A stretch of 64,000 nt of DNA from an uncultured Alphaproteobacteria bacterium (GCA_902560675.1 CACEMP010000001.1:145046-209045), one strand, 5' to 3'. Positions 54,392 through 63,877 are shown, numbered from the stretch's first letter. Numbers and translations are program-made. The notes: generated by a model not told the origin, from the letters alone.

Positions 54392-55156
54392 TTAAGCAGA
54401 TGCTGTATCTTTAGCAGCAGCATTCCAAATAATTAAACCAAATAGAATTTTATTTACAAAATCTGCAAGATTGTAAATCCAGTTTAAAGTGTCAGCATCA
54501 ACTGAACCCATCATTAAACCAAAAATATATCCTAGCGGATAGATAGCCCATCCAACTAAAACAATCAGCCTCATTGCATTAAATGCTGAAGCTACAGATT
54601 CTTTTGTTGCAGCAGCTTGACTTGCTTCACCTCGGAAAATTTCCCAGATAATAACAGCCCAACCGATCATACCAATGATAAATCCAAGTAATACAGAAAT
54701 ATATCCTGCTTCACCCAAATAACCACCTACTACCATAACTAAAGTACCAACTAGAAGTCTCCAGAAAGCACCTCCAGAAACAGCAGCTCCAGCAGCAACT
54801 AAAATTAAGAAAAATTCAACCATTTGAAGTGGCACAGTTAAAACCCAATCAATATATCTATATACTGTTGGAGATGTACCTGTAGCTACCCAAAAGTCTC
54901 TCATATACATGTAATGAACAGCAGCAATAAAAGTAATTAATCCTGCTACTACCATTGAGGTTCTCCATTTTGCAGAAACTCTCATACCTTCATAGAAAAA
55001 GAAGATAGTTGAAGCCCACATTCCGATTGATACAATCCAGAATGTAATACCTACAAAATCATTACCCGATAAAAAAGTGTCGGCAGCAAAAGCTGGAACA
55101 GCAATAAAAGCTACTGTTGCAGCGATAATACCGAATAGACTAGTCTTATTTAACAT
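54392..55156 (-). CDS. Proteorhodopsin, blue-absorbing type, proton pump
   Basis: This seven-helix retinal protein pumps protons outward in light. The 254-residue product has a signal peptide (to about residue 24), H81 in AAVHYMYMR (counterpart of H75), and the helix C segment RYIDWVLTVPLQMVEFF with D103 (Schiff-base acceptor, D97), T107, Q111 (tuning position 105) and E114 (donor, E108). The retinal Lys is K236 in DFVNKILFG. Gln at the tuning position marks blue absorption. SD-like AAGGAG lies 5 bases before ATG. No retinal or carotenoid gene is in the window. Confidence 0.97.
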   Translation of the reverse strand: MLNKTSLFGIIAATVAFIAVPAFAADTFLSGNDFVGITFWIVSIGMWASTIFFFYEGMRVSAKWRTSMVVAGLITFIAAVHYMYMRDFWVATGTSPTVYRYIDWVLTVPLQMVEFFLILVAAGAAVSGGAFWRLLVGTLVMVVGGYLGEAGYISVLLGFIIGMIGWAVIIWEIFRGEASQAAATKESVASAFNAMRLIVLVGWAIYPLGYIFGLMMGSVDADTLNWIYNLADFVNKILFGLIIWNAAAKDTASA

Positions 55157-55321
55157 AAAAACTCCTTATAGTTTGTTTCCTTACCAATAAGATGAGGTTC
55201 ATATATTTGAATTGACGAACAAATAAAACACTAAAAATAATATATTTTTAATTATTTTTTGTATAAAAAAAGGATTTAAACTATTGAAATATAACGTTTA
55301 TTTTTTTAAGAAATGATATTA

Positions 55322-55696
55322 TTAACTTTTTTTTAATAAAAAGCGCATTTTTTGAAGAATCTGATTAATATTTTTGGAGTTTTTTACATAATTACCAAAT
55401 TGAAAATTTTCATCATTTTTTTTTATTTTGTTAGTTTTGAATGATGATGTCAATAATCTCTCAGCCATTTTTAAAGAATTATTATTTTTTCCATTTTCAT
55501 AGAGAACCTGCTTTAATCTATTTAACTTAGTTATGTTTTGCTTATTAAAATACCTAGTACCTGATCTGCTTTTAGTTGAAATTCCTTCAATTCTAAATTT
55601 ATTTGTATTAGGGTCTATTGAGTCCCAATATCTAATTACATGCTCTTTTATTCCGACTATTTTTGATACTTCAGATATACTAAGATATTTTTTCAT
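55322..55696 (-). CDS. MerR family transcriptional regulator
   Basis: The 124-residue product begins with the MerR winged helix: KKYLSISEVSKIVGIKEHVIRYWD, then GTRYFNKQNITKLNRLKQVLYENG. The remainder is short and Lys/Asn-rich. A MerR-family gene directly after ihfA is conserved in alphaproteobacteria, as here with a 17-base overlap. Its targets are unknown. The tail lacks a visible ligand-binding domain. Confidence 0.85.
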   Translation of the reverse strand: MKKYLSISEVSKIVGIKEHVIRYWDSIDPNTNKFRIEGISTKSRSGTRYFNKQNITKLNRLKQVLYENGKNNNSLKMAERLLTSSFKTNKIKKNDENFQFGNYVKNSKNINQILQKMRFLLKKS

Positions 55697-55997
55697 TAAG
55701 ATTTTTAGAATTTATTTGTTTAAGTAGAATTTTACTTGCTTTGAAACTTACAACAGACCTATTATTTATAATATACTCTTCTTTTGTTTTCGGATTTCTA
55801 CCAATTCTACTATTTTTTTTTCTAACCTTAAAAGTCCCAAAATTGTGAATTTTTACAATTCCATTATCATTAAGTCCATTAACGATAATATCAATAATAT
55901 CATTTACAATATCCAAACATTCATTTCTAGAAAAACCAAATTCTCTATGAATAGTATCCGCTATTCCATCTCTAGTTACATTATTTTTAGAATTCAT
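55680..55997 (-). CDS. ihfA: Integration host factor subunit alpha
   Basis: IHF alpha with IHF beta bends DNA sharply at specific sites. The 105-residue HU-fold protein has TRDGIADTIHREFGFSRNEC, IVKIHNFGTFKVRKK and the beta-arm GRNPKTKEEYIINNRSVVSF with the intercalating Pro. It overlaps plsX by 4 bases and the merR gene by 17. In other alphaproteobacteria fabH lies between plsX and ihfA; here it is missing. Confidence 0.9.
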   Translation of the reverse strand: MNSKNNVTRDGIADTIHREFGFSRNECLDIVNDIIDIIVNGLNDNGIVKIHNFGTFKVRKKNSRIGRNPKTKEEYIINNRSVVSFKASKILLKQINSKNLNEKIS

Positions 55998-57007
55998 AAA
56001 CTATTTATAGAATTTACAATTTCTTTATTTAGATCATTTGTAATAAAATTATAACACTGTTTCAAAGCATAGCCAAAAGCAATAGCATTTGCGTTTCCAT
56101 GACTTTTTATTGATATTCCATTTAATCCAATCAATGTAGCACCATTGTACATGTCTGGATTTACTTGATTTTTAAATAAAATGATATCTTTTTCAATAAG
56201 TTTATATGCTAATTTATTTTTTATAGATTTAGTAAATACTTGCTTAAGGTTAGAAGTAATATAGTTTGATAATCCTTCTGAAGACTTTAACATAATATTA
56301 CCAGTGTAACCATCAGATACAATTATATCACATTCACCAGAAAAAATATTATTTGGCTCTATAAATCCAATAAAATTTTGCTTTAAAAAACTTTTAGATA
56401 TTAATTCAGAGGCTTCTTGGAGAAACTCAAGGCCTTTATTATTTTCAGTTCCAATATTTAAAATACCAATCTTAGGTTTATATTTATTGTTTATGATAGA
56501 AAAATAACAATAACCCATTATTGCAAATTGAAGTAAGTTTGATGGGGTAACAGTTACATTTGCACCTAAATCTAAAAAAATTGAATAATTTTTTTTATTA
56601 GGAATTAGTGAGCAAATTGCAGGTCTATCAATTCCTTTTATCATACCGATATGTAATCTAGATAAAATCATTATAGCAGCAGTATTGCCAGCAGATACAA
56701 AACCAGTATTTGGATTATTTTTTACATATTCCAAACCTTTGTAAATACTACTATCTTTTCTAGATCTTAAGATAGTATTTGCATTATCGTCATCTTCAAC
56801 ATTGTTTTTTGTATTTATAATGTCATAATTTTTTAAATCAATTCTATTGCTTTTTATGGATTTGATAATTTTTTCTTTATTTCCAAAAAACTTTAAGTTG
56901 ACTTTATTATTTTTTTTTTGGAAAAATTCAGCACCTTTTAATACTTTATTCGGACTATTTTCACCTCCCATTGCATCAATAGCAATGGTATATTGTCTGG
57001 TAGACAT
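55994..57007 (-). CDS. plsX: Phosphate acyltransferase PlsX
   Basis: PlsX converts acyl-ACP to acyl-phosphate for phosphatidic acid synthesis. The 337-residue product has IAIDAMGGENSPNKVLKGAE at the N terminus, GFVSAGNTAAIMILSRLHIG, FLDLGANVTVTPSNLLQFAIMG (in part LDLGANVTV), GEVNVIVSDGYTGN-type residues (CDIIVSDGYTGNIMLK) and GATLIGLNGISIKSHGN. Length is normal. It follows rpmF by 6 bases. Confidence 0.95.
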   Translation of the reverse strand: MSTRQYTIAIDAMGGENSPNKVLKGAEFFQKKNNKVNLKFFGNKEKIIKSIKSNRIDLKNYDIINTKNNVEDDDNANTILRSRKDSSIYKGLEYVKNNPNTGFVSAGNTAAIMILSRLHIGMIKGIDRPAICSLIPNKKNYSIFLDLGANVTVTPSNLLQFAIMGYCYFSIINNKYKPKIGILNIGTENNKGLEFLQEASELISKSFLKQNFIGFIEPNNIFSGECDIIVSDGYTGNIMLKSSEGLSNYITSNLKQVFTKSIKNKLAYKLIEKDIILFKNQVNPDMYNGATLIGLNGISIKSHGNANAIAFGYALKQCYNFITNDLNKEIVNSINSL

Positions 57008-57013
57008 ATTTAT

Positions 57014-57205
57014 TTATGCGTTATTTTCAGTTTTTTTCTTAAATATTTGGCGTCCATTATAGGTTCCAGTAGATTTGTCAATTTGATGAGAAAGTCTTGG
57101 TTCTCCTGATTCTTTATCTAAAATAATATTTATATTTTTTAGAGCAGAATGAGATCTTCTCATATTCCGTTTAGAAGGACTAGTTTTTCTTTTTGGTACT
57201 GCCAT
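57014..57205 (-). CDS. rpmF: 50S ribosomal protein L32
   Basis: The 63-residue product starts [20 protein letters not shown], the standard L32 N terminus. The frame runs four codons further up, but ATG 57205 gives the conserved start. The later part, [18 protein letters not shown], matches the L32 C-terminal region, without the zinc cysteines found in some lineages. rpmF-plsX is a near-universal pair. Confidence 0.95.
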   Translation of the reverse strand: MAVPKRKTSPSKRNMRRSHSALKNINIILDKESGEPRLSHQIDKSTGTYNGRQIFKKKTENNA

Positions 57206-57282
57206 AATTCGAACCACATAATTAATATTTTAACATTTGCAAGAAATATTTAACTATATTCGATATTTATTTTAGAGAAAAT

Positions 57283-57762
57283 TTAGAGATTTACTTGATT
57301 ATAAGCAGCTATAATTTTTTTCAAAGCTAAATCATGATCTTCTTCTTTTATGAAATTAAGAGATTTTATATAGCTTTTAAAATCTTGATTATCATCTTTG
57401 TCTATATTTTTTGGAAATTTATTTAATCTATAATAAAATTTCTTCACATATTTTTTTACATATTTTCCAATTGACATATCGCCAATACCCTTCACTCGTA
57501 AAGATTCATCTAAATCTGAAATAAATATTGATATTAAATGTTGATTAATTTTTTTTGAATTTACATTTTTTTTATAAATATTTTTATTAAAGTATATAAT
57601 TAAAAATATAGAGACTATTTCGAAAGATACATTATAATTTTTATATATAAAAAAATTGTTTTCCTTTAGCATAATTGTGCTGATTTCTAGAATTTTCTTG
57701 TATGTATTTTTAGCTATTTCCAGCTCAATGTTTTCTTTTTTTTTAAAATAATGTAATATCAT
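57283..57762 (-). CDS. Ubiquinol-cytochrome c chaperone (CBP3/UQCC1-like)
   Basis: The family assists assembly of cytochrome b in the bc1 complex. The 159-residue product has the signature FISDLDESLRVKGIGDMSIG (about 80-99) followed by KYVKKYVKKFYYRL, the most conserved part of PF03981-type proteins. The N-terminal half is a helical, Lys-rich region. In other alphaproteobacteria it lies between bamE and a YceD (DUF177) gene before rpmF. Here it diverges from bamE across 3 bases, and YceD is absent. Confidence 0.8.
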   Translation of the reverse strand: MILHYFKKKENIELEIAKNTYKKILEISTIMLKENNFFIYKNYNVSFEIVSIFLIIYFNKNIYKKNVNSKKINQHLISIFISDLDESLRVKGIGDMSIGKYVKKYVKKFYYRLNKFPKNIDKDDNQDFKSYIKSLNFIKEEDHDLALKKIIAAYNQVNL

Positions 57763-57765
57763 TTA

Positions 57766-58194
57766 ATGCTAAGGTATTTTTTTATATTATTTACTTTTAC
57801 ACTAATATTTTCATGTAGTAATGAGACAATTTATTCAGGTAAAATTTTAAAACAAGAGAATTTAAAGAATATAAACTTCAAAAATAAAAAAAATTTGTTA
57901 AATAATATGGGTGAACCTAGCTTTGTTGATCCTATAGAAAACAAATTTTTTTATTTTACTCAAAAGAAAAATAAGAAATCAATTTTTAGTGAAAATATAG
58001 AATATAGTTACGTATTTATATTTAAATTTGATGAAAATGAAAGAATAATCAATTCACAAGTATTTGATCTAAAAGAAACTACTGATATCCAAAAAATAAA
58101 AAATGAAACAGAAAATCAAATTGTTGAAAGAGGTTTATTAGAAAGAATTTTTGGGGGAATAGGTCCTCAAGATCAATTACCAAATTCCCCCTAA
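57766..58194 (+). CDS. bamE: Outer-membrane assembly lipoprotein BamE (SmpA/OmlA)
   Basis: BamE is the small lipoprotein of the Bam complex. The 142-residue product has a lipoprotein signal with lipobox LIFSC (Cys17), then SGKILKQENLKNI and LLNNMGEPSFVDPIENKFFYF, the SmpA_OmlA core with its G-x-P turn. A tail follows, ending in GGIGPQDQLPNSP. Divergence from the cytochrome bc1 chaperone gene is the conserved alphaproteobacterial layout. It converges with hppA at 2 bases. Confidence 0.85.
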   Translation: MLRYFFILFTFTLIFSCSNETIYSGKILKQENLKNINFKNKKNLLNNMGEPSFVDPIENKFFYFTQKKNKKSIFSENIEYSYVFIFKFDENERIINSQVFDLKETTDIQKIKNETENQIVERGLLERIFGGIGPQDQLPNSP

Positions 58195-58196
58195 AT

Positions 58197-60302
58197 TTAT
58201 AAAGATATAGCTGCTAAAAGTAATAGAGCTACAATATTTGTGATTTTAATCATTGGATTTACGGCAGGACCTGCAGTATCTTTGTAGGGATCGCCAACGG
58301 TATCTCCTGTAACTGCAGCTTTATGTGCCTCACTACCCTTACCTCCATGATTACCATCTTCAATATATTTTTTTGCATTATCCCAAGCACCACCACCAGC
58401 TGTCATACTTATAGCTACAAATAAACCAGTAATAATGACACCAAGCAATAATGCACCTAAACATGATAATGCTGCTGATTGACCTGCAATAAATAAAATA
58501 ACAAAGTATACTACTATTGGAGATAATACAGGCAACATAGATGGGATAATCATTTCTTTAATTGCTGATTTTGTAAGAATATCTACGCAAGTCCCATATT
58601 CGGGTTTGCCTTTACCTTCCATTATTCCTGGAATTTCTTTAAACTGTCTTCTCACTTCTAATACAACTGAACCAGCAGCTCTTCCAACTGCAGTCATACT
58701 TAAAGCTCCAAATAGGAAAGGTAGTAATCCACCTAGTAACAATCCGACAACAACATAAGGGTTAGACAAATCAAATGAAACTTCAATTCCGTACAAAGGA
58801 CTACTTGAGTCTTTTGCAAAATGATCAAGGTCTTCAGTATATGCTGCAAACAGAACTAGTGCACCTAAACCAGCTGAGCCTATTGCATAACCTTTTGTTA
58901 CAGCTTTAGTTGTATTCCCAACGGCATCAAGTGCATCTGTAGTTTTTCTTACATTTTCATCGAGATTTGACATTTCTGCTATACCACCTGCATTATCTGT
59001 TACTGGACCATATGCATCTAAGGCAACAACCATGCCAGCTAATGCTAACATTGTTGTAACAGCAATTGCAATACCAAACAATCCAGCTAAGGAATAGGTT
59101 GATATAATACCAGCAACAATAATTAAAGCAGGTAAAGCTGTTGCTTCCAAACTAATAGCGAGACCCTGTATTACATTAGTTCCATGACCAGTTGTAGATG
59201 ATTCGGCAATACTTTGAACGGGTCTGTAGTTGGTACCAGTGTAATATTCAGTTACCCATATTATTAGTCCTGTGATTATTAATCCTAATATTCCACAAAC
59301 AAAGAGTGACATTCCAGTAAATTCAGTTGATGTACCATCAACAACTAAAACGTTATTTAGGCCAACTATATAATCAGTTACAAAATATAAAAGAACCCCA
59401 GATAAAAATGCTGAAACTGCAAAACCTCTATATAAAGCAGCCATAATGTTGTTATTTTTACCAAGTTTTACAAAATAAGTTCCAATTATACTTGTTAGTG
59501 CACATACTCCTGCAATAGCTAAAGGAAATACCATCATGGTATAGGAATTTTCAATAAAAAATATAGAAGCTAAAACCATTGTTGCTACAACAGTTACAAC
59601 ATAGGTCTCAAAAAGATCTGCTGCCATACCTGCACAATCGCCAACGTTATCTCCAACATTATCCGCTATAACTGCAGGATTTCTAGGATCATCTTCAGGA
59701 ATACCTGCTTCTACTTTTCCTACTAAATCTGCACCTACATCGGCACCTTTAGTAAAAATACCACCCCCTAGTCTTGCAAATATTGAAATCAAAGATGCTC
59801 CAAATCCTAGAGAAACTAAGGGAGCTACTATTTCTCTTCCAGGAAATGAGCCTGAATTATGTAATACAAAATAAAAAACTGCAATTGAAAGTAAGGCAAA
59901 ACCCGCAACTAACATACCTGTAACTGCACCTGCTTTAAAAGATACTGATAAACCTTCAGCAAGGCTTTTGCTTGCAGCATGAGTTGTGCGAACGTTTGAT
60001 CTTACTGAGATATTCATGCCAACATAGCCTGCAGCACCGGAGAAGAATGCCCCTATCAAAAAGCCAATACCAGAGGCCAAATCAAAAACTAGCCATATAA
60101 GAGCAAAAATAACAACACCTACAATCGCAATTGTCATATATTGTCTATTTAAATAGGCCCTAGCGCCTTCTTGAATTGCACTTGCAATTTCTTGCATTTT
60201 ATCGTTGCCAGAACCAAGTGATAAAATTTGTCTAGATGTTACTAGACCATAAAGGACGGCTGCTAGACCGCATAAAACAATTAATATCTGCAGTGTTGTC
60301 AT
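58197..60302 (-). CDS. hppA: Proton-translocating inorganic pyrophosphatase (K+-independent type)
   Basis: HppA hydrolyses pyrophosphate to pump protons. The 701-residue protein has about 16 helices, [20 protein letters not shown] (residues 186-205), [19 protein letters not shown] and [21 protein letters not shown] ending PAVNPMIKI. The subtype position reads [14 protein letters not shown] with K466 and T469, corresponding to K460 and T463 of the K+-independent group (Ala in the K+-dependent group). In streamlined marine cells it complements the proteorhodopsin proton supply. A ribosome site AAGGAG lies just upstream of the start. Confidence 0.96.
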   Translation of the reverse strand: MTTLQILIVLCGLAAVLYGLVTSRQILSLGSGNDKMQEIASAIQEGARAYLNRQYMTIAIVGVVIFALIWLVFDLASGIGFLIGAFFSGAAGYVGMNISVRSNVRTTHAASKSLAEGLSVSFKAGAVTGMLVAGFALLSIAVFYFVLHNSGSFPGREIVAPLVSLGFGASLISIFARLGGGIFTKGADVGADLVGKVEAGIPEDDPRNPAVIADNVGDNVGDCAGMAADLFETYVVTVVATMVLASIFFIENSYTMMVFPLAIAGVCALTSIIGTYFVKLGKNNNIMAALYRGFAVSAFLSGVLLYFVTDYIVGLNNVLVVDGTSTEFTGMSLFVCGILGLIITGLIIWVTEYYTGTNYRPVQSIAESSTTGHGTNVIQGLAISLEATALPALIIVAGIISTYSLAGLFGIAIAVTTMLALAGMVVALDAYGPVTDNAGGIAEMSNLDENVRKTTDALDAVGNTTKAVTKGYAIGSAGLGALVLFAAYTEDLDHFAKDSSSPLYGIEVSFDLSNPYVVVGLLLGGLLPFLFGALSMTAVGRAAGSVVLEVRRQFKEIPGIMEGKGKPEYGTCVDILTKSAIKEMIIPSMLPVLSPIVVYFVILFIAGQSAALSCLGALLLGVIITGLFVAISMTAGGGAWDNAKKYIEDGNHGGKGSEAHKAAVTGDTVGDPYKDTAGPAVNPMIKITNIVALLLLAAISL

Positions 60303-60359
60303 TGAAAACTCCTTAAAATTTTTGGTGATATGTCAGAAACTATAGTAAAAATCAAGTTT

Positions 60360-61340
60360 TTAGCAGAAATGATCAAATTTCTTGATATTCTTTATATCTA
60401 AGTGTGAATCGAAATGAATTCCTTTATCCCTAATAATTTTTCCAATGCATGAAATTTTAACATTATTTTTATAGGAAATACGTAAAATTTTATTTCTATT
60501 TTTTGGACTAGAGATAATTATCAGTCCATAATCATCACCAGCATTTAATAGATTTTCTATTCTAAAATTGTTTCTACTATTAAGAATTTTTTTTGTATTC
60601 GCACTTAATGGAATTTTATTTACATTAATTAATGCACCATATTTACCGCGTAACATATCACTTAAATCTCCAATCAAGCCGTCTGAAATATCTTTCATAG
60701 AATTAACATGATTTGAAACTAATGGTCCAAGCTTACAAGGCTGGGGATATAAATATTTTTTAATAAAATATTTTTTATTGTTTAAATTAGTTAAGATATT
60801 TTTTTTTAAAATTTCTAAACCAATTTTTGACTCACCAATGTTACCAGTTATCCAAATATCGTCATTTAAATTAAATCTATTTTGGAAAATTTCTAAATTC
60901 TTATTTAAGTATCCAAAAAATGTTGAAGTAATTATAAGTTTATTTGATTTAGATAGATCTCCACCAATAAGATAAAATCCGTATTTAAGTTGTATTTTCT
61001 TTAATTTATTTGAAAATAAATTTAGCCAATTCTCATTAATATAATTTGGTAAAAATAAATTCAAAAGATAAGAATGTGGCCGCGAACCCATAGCAAAAAT
61101 ATCTGATAAATTTACTGTTGTAATTTTTTGAGCTATAGATTCGGGATCATCTTTTGAAAAAAAATCAATATTTTCAGAAATACTATCAGTTGTAACAGAA
61201 AGTTTGTAATTGTTATTATTTAGAGTTAAATAAGCACCATCATTTTCAAAATTAAAAGTACCTTTTTTTTTTAAATTTAATTTTTTAAAATATTTATTTA
61301 TAATTAATTTTTCAGATAAATTATTATTTATTGATTTCAT
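60360..61340 (-). CDS. thiL: Thiamine-monophosphate kinase
   Basis: ThiL makes thiamine pyrophosphate from thiamine monophosphate. The 326-residue product is of the PurM/ThiL fold: NFENDGAYLTLNNN at the start, VTTDSISENIDFFSKD, GGDLSKSNKLIITSTFFG, DIWITGNIGESKIGLEIL and SMKDISDGLIGDLSDML. The glycine-rich loops are more diverged than usual. It overlaps nusB by 17 bases, the usual nusB-thiL arrangement. Presence of ThiL fits the riboswitch-controlled thiBP uptake system. Confidence 0.9.
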   Translation of the reverse strand: MKSINNNLSEKLIINKYFKKLNLKKKGTFNFENDGAYLTLNNNNYKLSVTTDSISENIDFFSKDDPESIAQKITTVNLSDIFAMGSRPHSYLLNLFLPNYINENWLNLFSNKLKKIQLKYGFYLIGGDLSKSNKLIITSTFFGYLNKNLEIFQNRFNLNDDIWITGNIGESKIGLEILKKNILTNLNNKKYFIKKYLYPQPCKLGPLVSNHVNSMKDISDGLIGDLSDMLRGKYGALINVNKIPLSANTKKILNSRNNFRIENLLNAGDDYGLIIISSPKNRNKILRISYKNNVKISCIGKIIRDKGIHFDSHLDIKNIKKFDHFC

Positions 61341-61791
61341 ATTTATCTATGTATTTTTGTATTATAGCGTTAACTAACTTAGTTTCCTTTTGTGATACAA
61401 GACTTTTACTAATATTTAAATAATCGTTAAGTACAATTTTAATTTTATTGTTTTCAGTAATTTTAAATTCTGTAATAATTGCAAATATTATCGATTTTAA
61501 AATATTATCCCATTTTTCAAATTTACGATTTATTTCAATGAAATTATTCAAATCATCAATAATTATTTTTTTATCAATATTATTTTGATAATTAGAAAAA
61601 AGTTTATTTAAAAAGTTTTTATTAAATTTGAGTTTAAATTCTTTTTTTTCATCTATGGTAGCAATATTTGTATTATAAAAGTGTCTTTGAAAATCTTCGA
61701 TATTTTCAAAAGTATCAGTATTTAAGAATTCATTTTGAAAAATATATTGGATGAAGGCAAGCCTTGTTTGTGACTTGATATAATTTTGCAT
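61324..61791 (-). CDS. nusB: Transcription antitermination factor NusB
   Basis: NusB with S10 forms the boxA-binding complex for rRNA antitermination. The 155-residue product starts KSQTRLAFIQYIFQNEFLNT and has WDNILKSIIFAIITEFK and KIVLNDYLNISKSLV near the C terminus, matching the helical NusB fold with the DYLNIAK-like motif. The sequence is strongly diverged and Asn/Lys-rich. Identity is supported by its place between ribH and thiL. Confidence 0.85.
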   Translation of the reverse strand: MQNYIKSQTRLAFIQYIFQNEFLNTDTFENIEDFQRHFYNTNIATIDEKKEFKLKFNKNFLNKLFSNYQNNIDKKIIIDDLNNFIEINRKFEKWDNILKSIIFAIITEFKITENNKIKIVLNDYLNISKSLVSQKETKLVNAIIQKYIDKYEINK

Positions 61792-61792
61792 T

Positions 61793-62194
61793 TTAATTTA
61801 ATAATTTTATGCAAGCAAATGCAGCTTCTTGACCTTTATTTTTTTGGTTAACATCACTTCTAATAATTGCTTGTTCTAAATCATAACAAGTTAGTATGCC
61901 AAAACCAATTGGGACATCATGTTCAATCGAAAGATCCATAATTTTTCTAGCAGTTTCATTAGCAATTACTTCAAAATGATAAGTATCTCCTTTAATGATA
62001 CATCCTAAAGAAATAAAACCTTTGTAATTATCAATATTTTTTTTAATCAAATAAGGAATTTCAAAACAACCTGGGGCATTAATTAATTCATAATCATAAC
62101 CATTTTCCCTAAGGGTATTAGTTGCACCTAACTCAAGATTATTTGAAATTTCTTTATAATAATTTGCTGAAACTATTAAAATTTTATTATTCAT
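61793..62194 (-). CDS. ribH: 6,7-dimethyl-8-ribityllumazine synthase
   Basis: RibH condenses the pyrimidine intermediate with dihydroxybutanone phosphate. The 133-residue product has LGATNTLRENGYDYELINAPGCFEIPYLIKK (key part VPG-like APGCFEIP), FISLGCIIKGDTYHFEVIANETARKIMDLS (with His in TYHFE) and VPIGFGILTCYDLEQAIIRS. It overlaps ribB by 4 bases and precedes nusB by 1 base. Confidence 0.94.
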   Translation of the reverse strand: MNNKILIVSANYYKEISNNLELGATNTLRENGYDYELINAPGCFEIPYLIKKNIDNYKGFISLGCIIKGDTYHFEVIANETARKIMDLSIEHDVPIGFGILTCYDLEQAIIRSDVNQKNKGQEAAFACIKLLN

Positions 62195-63294
62195 ATTTTT
62201 TTCTGATCTACGATTTCAATATTAAATCCATCTAAAGCAATAATTCGTTTCTTAGTATTTGTTAATAATATAATTTTATTTATTTGAAGTAATGATAAAA
62301 TTTGAGCACCAACTCCATATTCTTTAAGTTCTAGCTTATTTTTTGAACTTTTTCTTTTATTAAAAGTTTTAAGAATATTTGGTGACATGTCACTATTAAT
62401 CAATACAATAGCCCCTGAACCATTCTTCTCGATAAGTTGAAAAGCAGACTTAATTTCACTTCCAAAAATATTTTTTTCTTCAAAAATATCCTTAGTGACA
62501 TTCAATCTATGCATTCTAACAAACATAGGTTTCTTTTCGTTATTAAGATTTTTTACAAGAGCATAATGTTTCTCACCAGAAATAGTATTTTGAAAGATTT
62601 TTAAATTAAATTGAGACCCCATCTCACTTTCAAAGGGTCTTTCAGAAATCTGTTCAACAATTTTAGTTTTTTTAAGTCTAAATTTTATTAAATCTCTAAC
62701 TGTTCCAACTTTAAGATTGTGTAATTTTGCAAACTTGATAATTTCTGGCAATCTCGCCATAGATCCATCTTCGCTCATGATTTCACAAATAACACCAGAA
62801 GGATTGAGATCGGCTAATTTTGAAATATCAACAGCTGCCTCCGTATGACCAGCACGCACTAAGACTCCGCCATCCCAAGCCATTAGAGGAAAAACGTGTC
62901 CAGGATACACAAGGTCATTCTTGTTTCTATTATTATTTACAGCCACCGATATAGTGTGAGCTCTATCAGCAGCAGATATTCCAGTTGTCACTCCCTCCTT
63001 TGCCTCAATAGAAACAGTGAAAGCTGTTAAGTCATTTTTTATATTGCTTGGGTTCATTAAGGGTAACTCCAACTCTTCTATTCTATCTTTAGTGAGAGCT
63101 AAACAAATTAATCCTCTTCCATTTTTTGCCATAAAATTTATTGCTTGTGGGTTAGCATATTGAGCAGGTATTATCAGATCACCTTCATTTTCTCTGTCTG
63201 GATCATCGACAAGAATATACATTTTACCATTTCTTGCATCCTCTATAATTTCTTCAATCGAAGATAAATTTTCTTCAATATTATTTTTATTCAT
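62191..63294 (-). CDS. ribB: 3,4-dihydroxy-2-butanone-4-phosphate synthase with degenerate GTP cyclohydrolase II-like domain
   Basis: RibB makes the four-carbon unit of riboflavin. I chose ATG 63294, 367 residues, which overlaps ribE by 8 bases; a frame start 12 codons earlier lies inside ribE. The DHBP domain is intact: MYILVDDPDRENEGDLIIPAQ (key acid DDPDRENEGD), HVFPLMAWDGGVLVRAGHTEAA and GVICEIMSEDGSMARL. The second domain (from about residue 200) begins like GTP cyclohydrolase II but lacks the zinc cysteines (no SLRCDC) and the catalytic Arg-Tyr motif. It is probably inactive for GTP. Confidence 0.9.
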   Translation of the reverse strand: MNKNNIEENLSSIEEIIEDARNGKMYILVDDPDRENEGDLIIPAQYANPQAINFMAKNGRGLICLALTKDRIEELELPLMNPSNIKNDLTAFTVSIEAKEGVTTGISAADRAHTISVAVNNNRNKNDLVYPGHVFPLMAWDGGVLVRAGHTEAAVDISKLADLNPSGVICEIMSEDGSMARLPEIIKFAKLHNLKVGTVRDLIKFRLKKTKIVEQISERPFESEMGSQFNLKIFQNTISGEKHYALVKNLNNEKKPMFVRMHRLNVTKDIFEEKNIFGSEIKSAFQLIEKNGSGAIVLINSDMSPNILKTFNKRKSSKNKLELKEYGVGAQILSLLQINKIILLTNTKKRIIALDGFNIEIVDQKKI

Positions 63295-63877
63295 TGTTAA
63301 ATATAAATCGAGCAAGATAATCAAATTCAATATTTACCTGATCACCTTTATCTAAAAATTTTAAATTAGTATTATGAAATGTATGATCTATTACAGATAT
63401 TTTAAATGAATTTTTTTCTACTTTAGCAATAGTCAAGGAGATACCATTTATTGAGATAGATCCTTTTTCTACAATGAATCTATTGTTTTTACTAAATTTT
63501 TTTTCGAAATAGTATTCCCAACTATTTTGGAGTTTCAATATCTGATTAACATTAGTTACAGTGTCAACATGACCGTAAACAAAGTGTCCGCTAATTTCAT
63601 CTCCAATCTGAAGAGACTTTTCCAAATTAATTTTTTTATTTTTTGAGATAGTATTAGAAAGATTTGTTCTTTGTAAGGTTTCTTCTCCAATATTTACATC
63701 AAAACTAAATGAGCCTTTATCAATTTGAGTTATATTTTTTGCAGTTAAGCAAACCCCATTACAAGAAATTGAAGATCCTTCTTTACATTTACTCAAATTA
63801 AGATTTGTAATTATTTGATAAACACCCTCTTTTTTTATTTTAATTGTTCCTAAATCTTGAATAATACCTGTAAACAT
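63287..63877 (-). CDS. ribE: Riboflavin synthase alpha chain
   Basis: RibE dismutates two lumazines to riboflavin. The 196-residue protein has two internal repeats of the lumazine-binding fold: MFTGIIQDLGTIKIKKEG with SSISCNGVCLTAKNI in the first, GDEISGHFVYGHVDTV between, and GSISINGISLTIAKVEKN with VIDHTFHNTNL in the second. Its ATG overlaps the ribD stop (TAATG) and its end overlaps ribB by 8 bases. Confidence 0.95.
   Translation of the reverse strand: MFTGIIQDLGTIKIKKEGVYQIITNLNLSKCKEGSSISCNGVCLTAKNITQIDKGSFSFDVNIGEETLQRTNLSNTISKNKKINLEKSLQIGDEISGHFVYGHVDTVTNVNQILKLQNSWEYYFEKKFSKNNRFIVEKGSISINGISLTIAKVEKNSFKISVIDHTFHNTNLKFLDKGDQVNIEFDYLARFIFNNE

Noticed and set aside
55185..55225. GTTC and GAAC elements upstream of proteorhodopsin as a possible SOS box
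   Set aside because: They are inverted and about 16 bases apart, unlike the direct GTTC-N7-GTTC repeat, so they do not match the LexA box.
57206..57217. Four-codon extension of rpmF
   Set aside because: L32 proteins begin MAVPKRK, which is the ATG at 57205.
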